64,000 nucleotides of DNA, from NCBI GenBank assembly GCA_037127315.1, contig JBBBDQ010001688.1, forward strand, positions 3,369,501 to 3,433,500, written 5' to 3'. Origin of the DNA: Ascarosepion bandense (taxonomy: Eukaryota; Mollusca; Cephalopoda; Sepiida; Sepiidae). The translations under genes and the position numbers were made by a program. This document shows, in pieces, positions 63,060-64,000 of the stretch (position 1 is its first letter; each line of letters starts with the position of its first letter). Below the pieces are notes generated by a model, which searched no databases, was not told the origin of the DNA, and was given only the letters and a program-made list of their open reading frames with translations.

Positions 63060-63900
63060 ACAGCGACCCCCACCTTCCTAGCAGTAGATGTAGCTACCGT
63101 CGTAAGGTTACTTCTCTGGAACTTTTCTATAAATAATTTCATGGTAATTGTTCGAATGAGTTCTTCTCTATGATACCTAGACTAGCATCGGGATCTCATC
63201 AATTTATAATTAAGCTGGCTAGACGAGATGTGCGTTGGGGTGCTGTGGATATTGACACGGAACGACAAATCGGAGAGCCGAGTTCGAATTCCAGTTGAAT
63301 TCCTTGCATTTACTTACGCACAAATATCCTTGGGAAAGGTATTAATCCGTCTCTTTCTTCCAGCTATGGGTTAAATAATAGGACAGATTGAGTTCTCTAG
63401 CCTTGGTCATCAACCAGACTACCGTAGAAATCAATGGTAACCTACTGCGAGATAATCTTCTGCCCAGTCAGTCATGTCTCTTTAGAGACATGATCGCCCA
63501 AAGCGTGTACCACGTATGGCACTTAACTGACTGACTGAATATAATAGTTGGAATCATGATTAAGGCTTCTACTGGTCATAAAGTGGGGAATCAGTTTTCT
63601 ATTGTTATGAAGTAATAAACTGATCCCCCGCTGATTACTACTTATTAATATAATACATCCCTTCTCCCTCTATCTATGAGTAAAATAATAGGACAGATTG
63701 GGTTCTATAGCCTTGGTTGGCAACCAGTCTACCGCAGAAAGCAATGACAACCTACTGCGTGATAATAATCTGCACAGTCAGTCATGTCTCTTTAATTGAC
63801 TGAGATGTGACAGTAAATTCTATGCTAACAGTTTCTTTTCTCGCTTTTTTCAGTTCATGCAGAACTCCTTTCTGGTTCTATGCTTTCTAGCCAACTTTAT
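63060..63900 (+). pseudogene. LINE-A, 3' segment, interrupted by a SINE-1 dimer
   Basis: RRKVTSLELFYK-FHGNCSNE (63110-63175), SGSHQFIIK, then the SINE insertion, then CDSKFYANSFFSR (63810-63850). The protein order matches the 11.4-11.7 kb copy. No tail is visible; the segment ends at a (TA)n run. Confidence 0.76.
63233..63801 (+). mobile_element. Dimeric SINE-1 with perfect 8-bp target duplication
   Basis: Full SINE-1 (63233-63540), palindromic linker (GGGGAATCAGTTT ... AAACTGATCCCCC) and headless second body to 63801. Flanked by GAGATGTG at 63225-63232 and 63802-63809, inside the LINE-A reading frame. This proves insertion of the dimer as one piece. Confidence 0.9.
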
Positions 63901-63909
<9 letters not shown>

Positions 63910-63943
<34 letters not shown>

Positions 63944-63945
63944 CA
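63910..63945. repeat. (TA)n microsatellite
   Basis: About 18 TA units. Confidence 0.95.
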
Positions 63946-63956
63946 TTTGGAAACGG

Positions 63957-64000
63957 GGTTATCACGCGAACCAGATTTCTACCATGAGTGGTGTCTTCAG
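63957..64000 (-). ncRNA. Hammerhead motif cut by the window end
   Basis: Same as 18758-18800: on the minus strand CTGAAGA (63994-64000), stem II ACCA/TGGT with loop CTCA, GAAA, and CGCG. The 5' strand of stem I lies beyond the window. A Penelope-like element may begin to the right. Confidence 0.6.

Overview
The window looks like intergenic or intronic DNA of a cephalopod mollusc, most likely an octopus. This is an inference from three things: the mixture of mobile-element families, the dense microsatellites ((TA)n, (ATCT)n, (AC)n, (TAA)n), and exon-like islands with GT/AG borders. There are no operons, rRNA genes, functional tRNA genes or CRISPR arrays. No complete host gene is visible. Almost everything recognisable is a dead or non-autonomous mobile element.

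Layout. 0-5 kb: tRNA-SINE, hAT MITE, decayed Gypsy gag with its LTR, LINE fragment, foldback repeats. 5-9 kb: complete hammerhead ribozyme motif, decayed Penelope-like RT with GIY-YIG, LTR and LINE fragments. 9-18 kb: LINE copies, a Tc1-type MITE, and a Gypsy element on the minus strand (pol nearly whole, gag truncated). 18-20 kb: tRNA-derived repeat with a complete hammerhead, then a second Penelope-like remnant with a hammerhead at its 3' side. 20-28 kb: minisatellite, Tc1-like remnant, SINEs, Helitron, solo LTR. 28-38 kb: low-complexity DNA, two candidate host exons (29.9 and 36.5 kb), SINE dimer, two solo LTRs with perfect 5-bp target duplications, Helitron. 38-50 kb: at least six copies of one LINE with a C-terminal restriction-like endonuclease, one of which seeded a 37-bp minisatellite. 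50-57 kb: candidate membrane-segment exon, hammerhead-bearing inverted repeats, Helitron. 58-64 kb: the best-preserved Penelope-like element, a mariner remnant, and a twin-primed LINE carrying a dimeric SINE.

The recurring theme is the hammerhead ribozyme. Motifs with core CUGANGA, stem II and GAAA occur about 18 times in unrelated repeat contexts: beside Penelope-like elements, inside at least one clear tRNA-derived SINE family plus a second tRNA-derived repeat, and in an unnamed repeat. Two further motifs carry a paired core change (U3 and A8 instead of C3 and G8). All folds were worked out by eye. Self-cleavage is not demonstrated.

Names such as SINE-1, LINE-A or LTR-M are local labels, not database names. 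Element boundaries without a stated target duplication are approximate.
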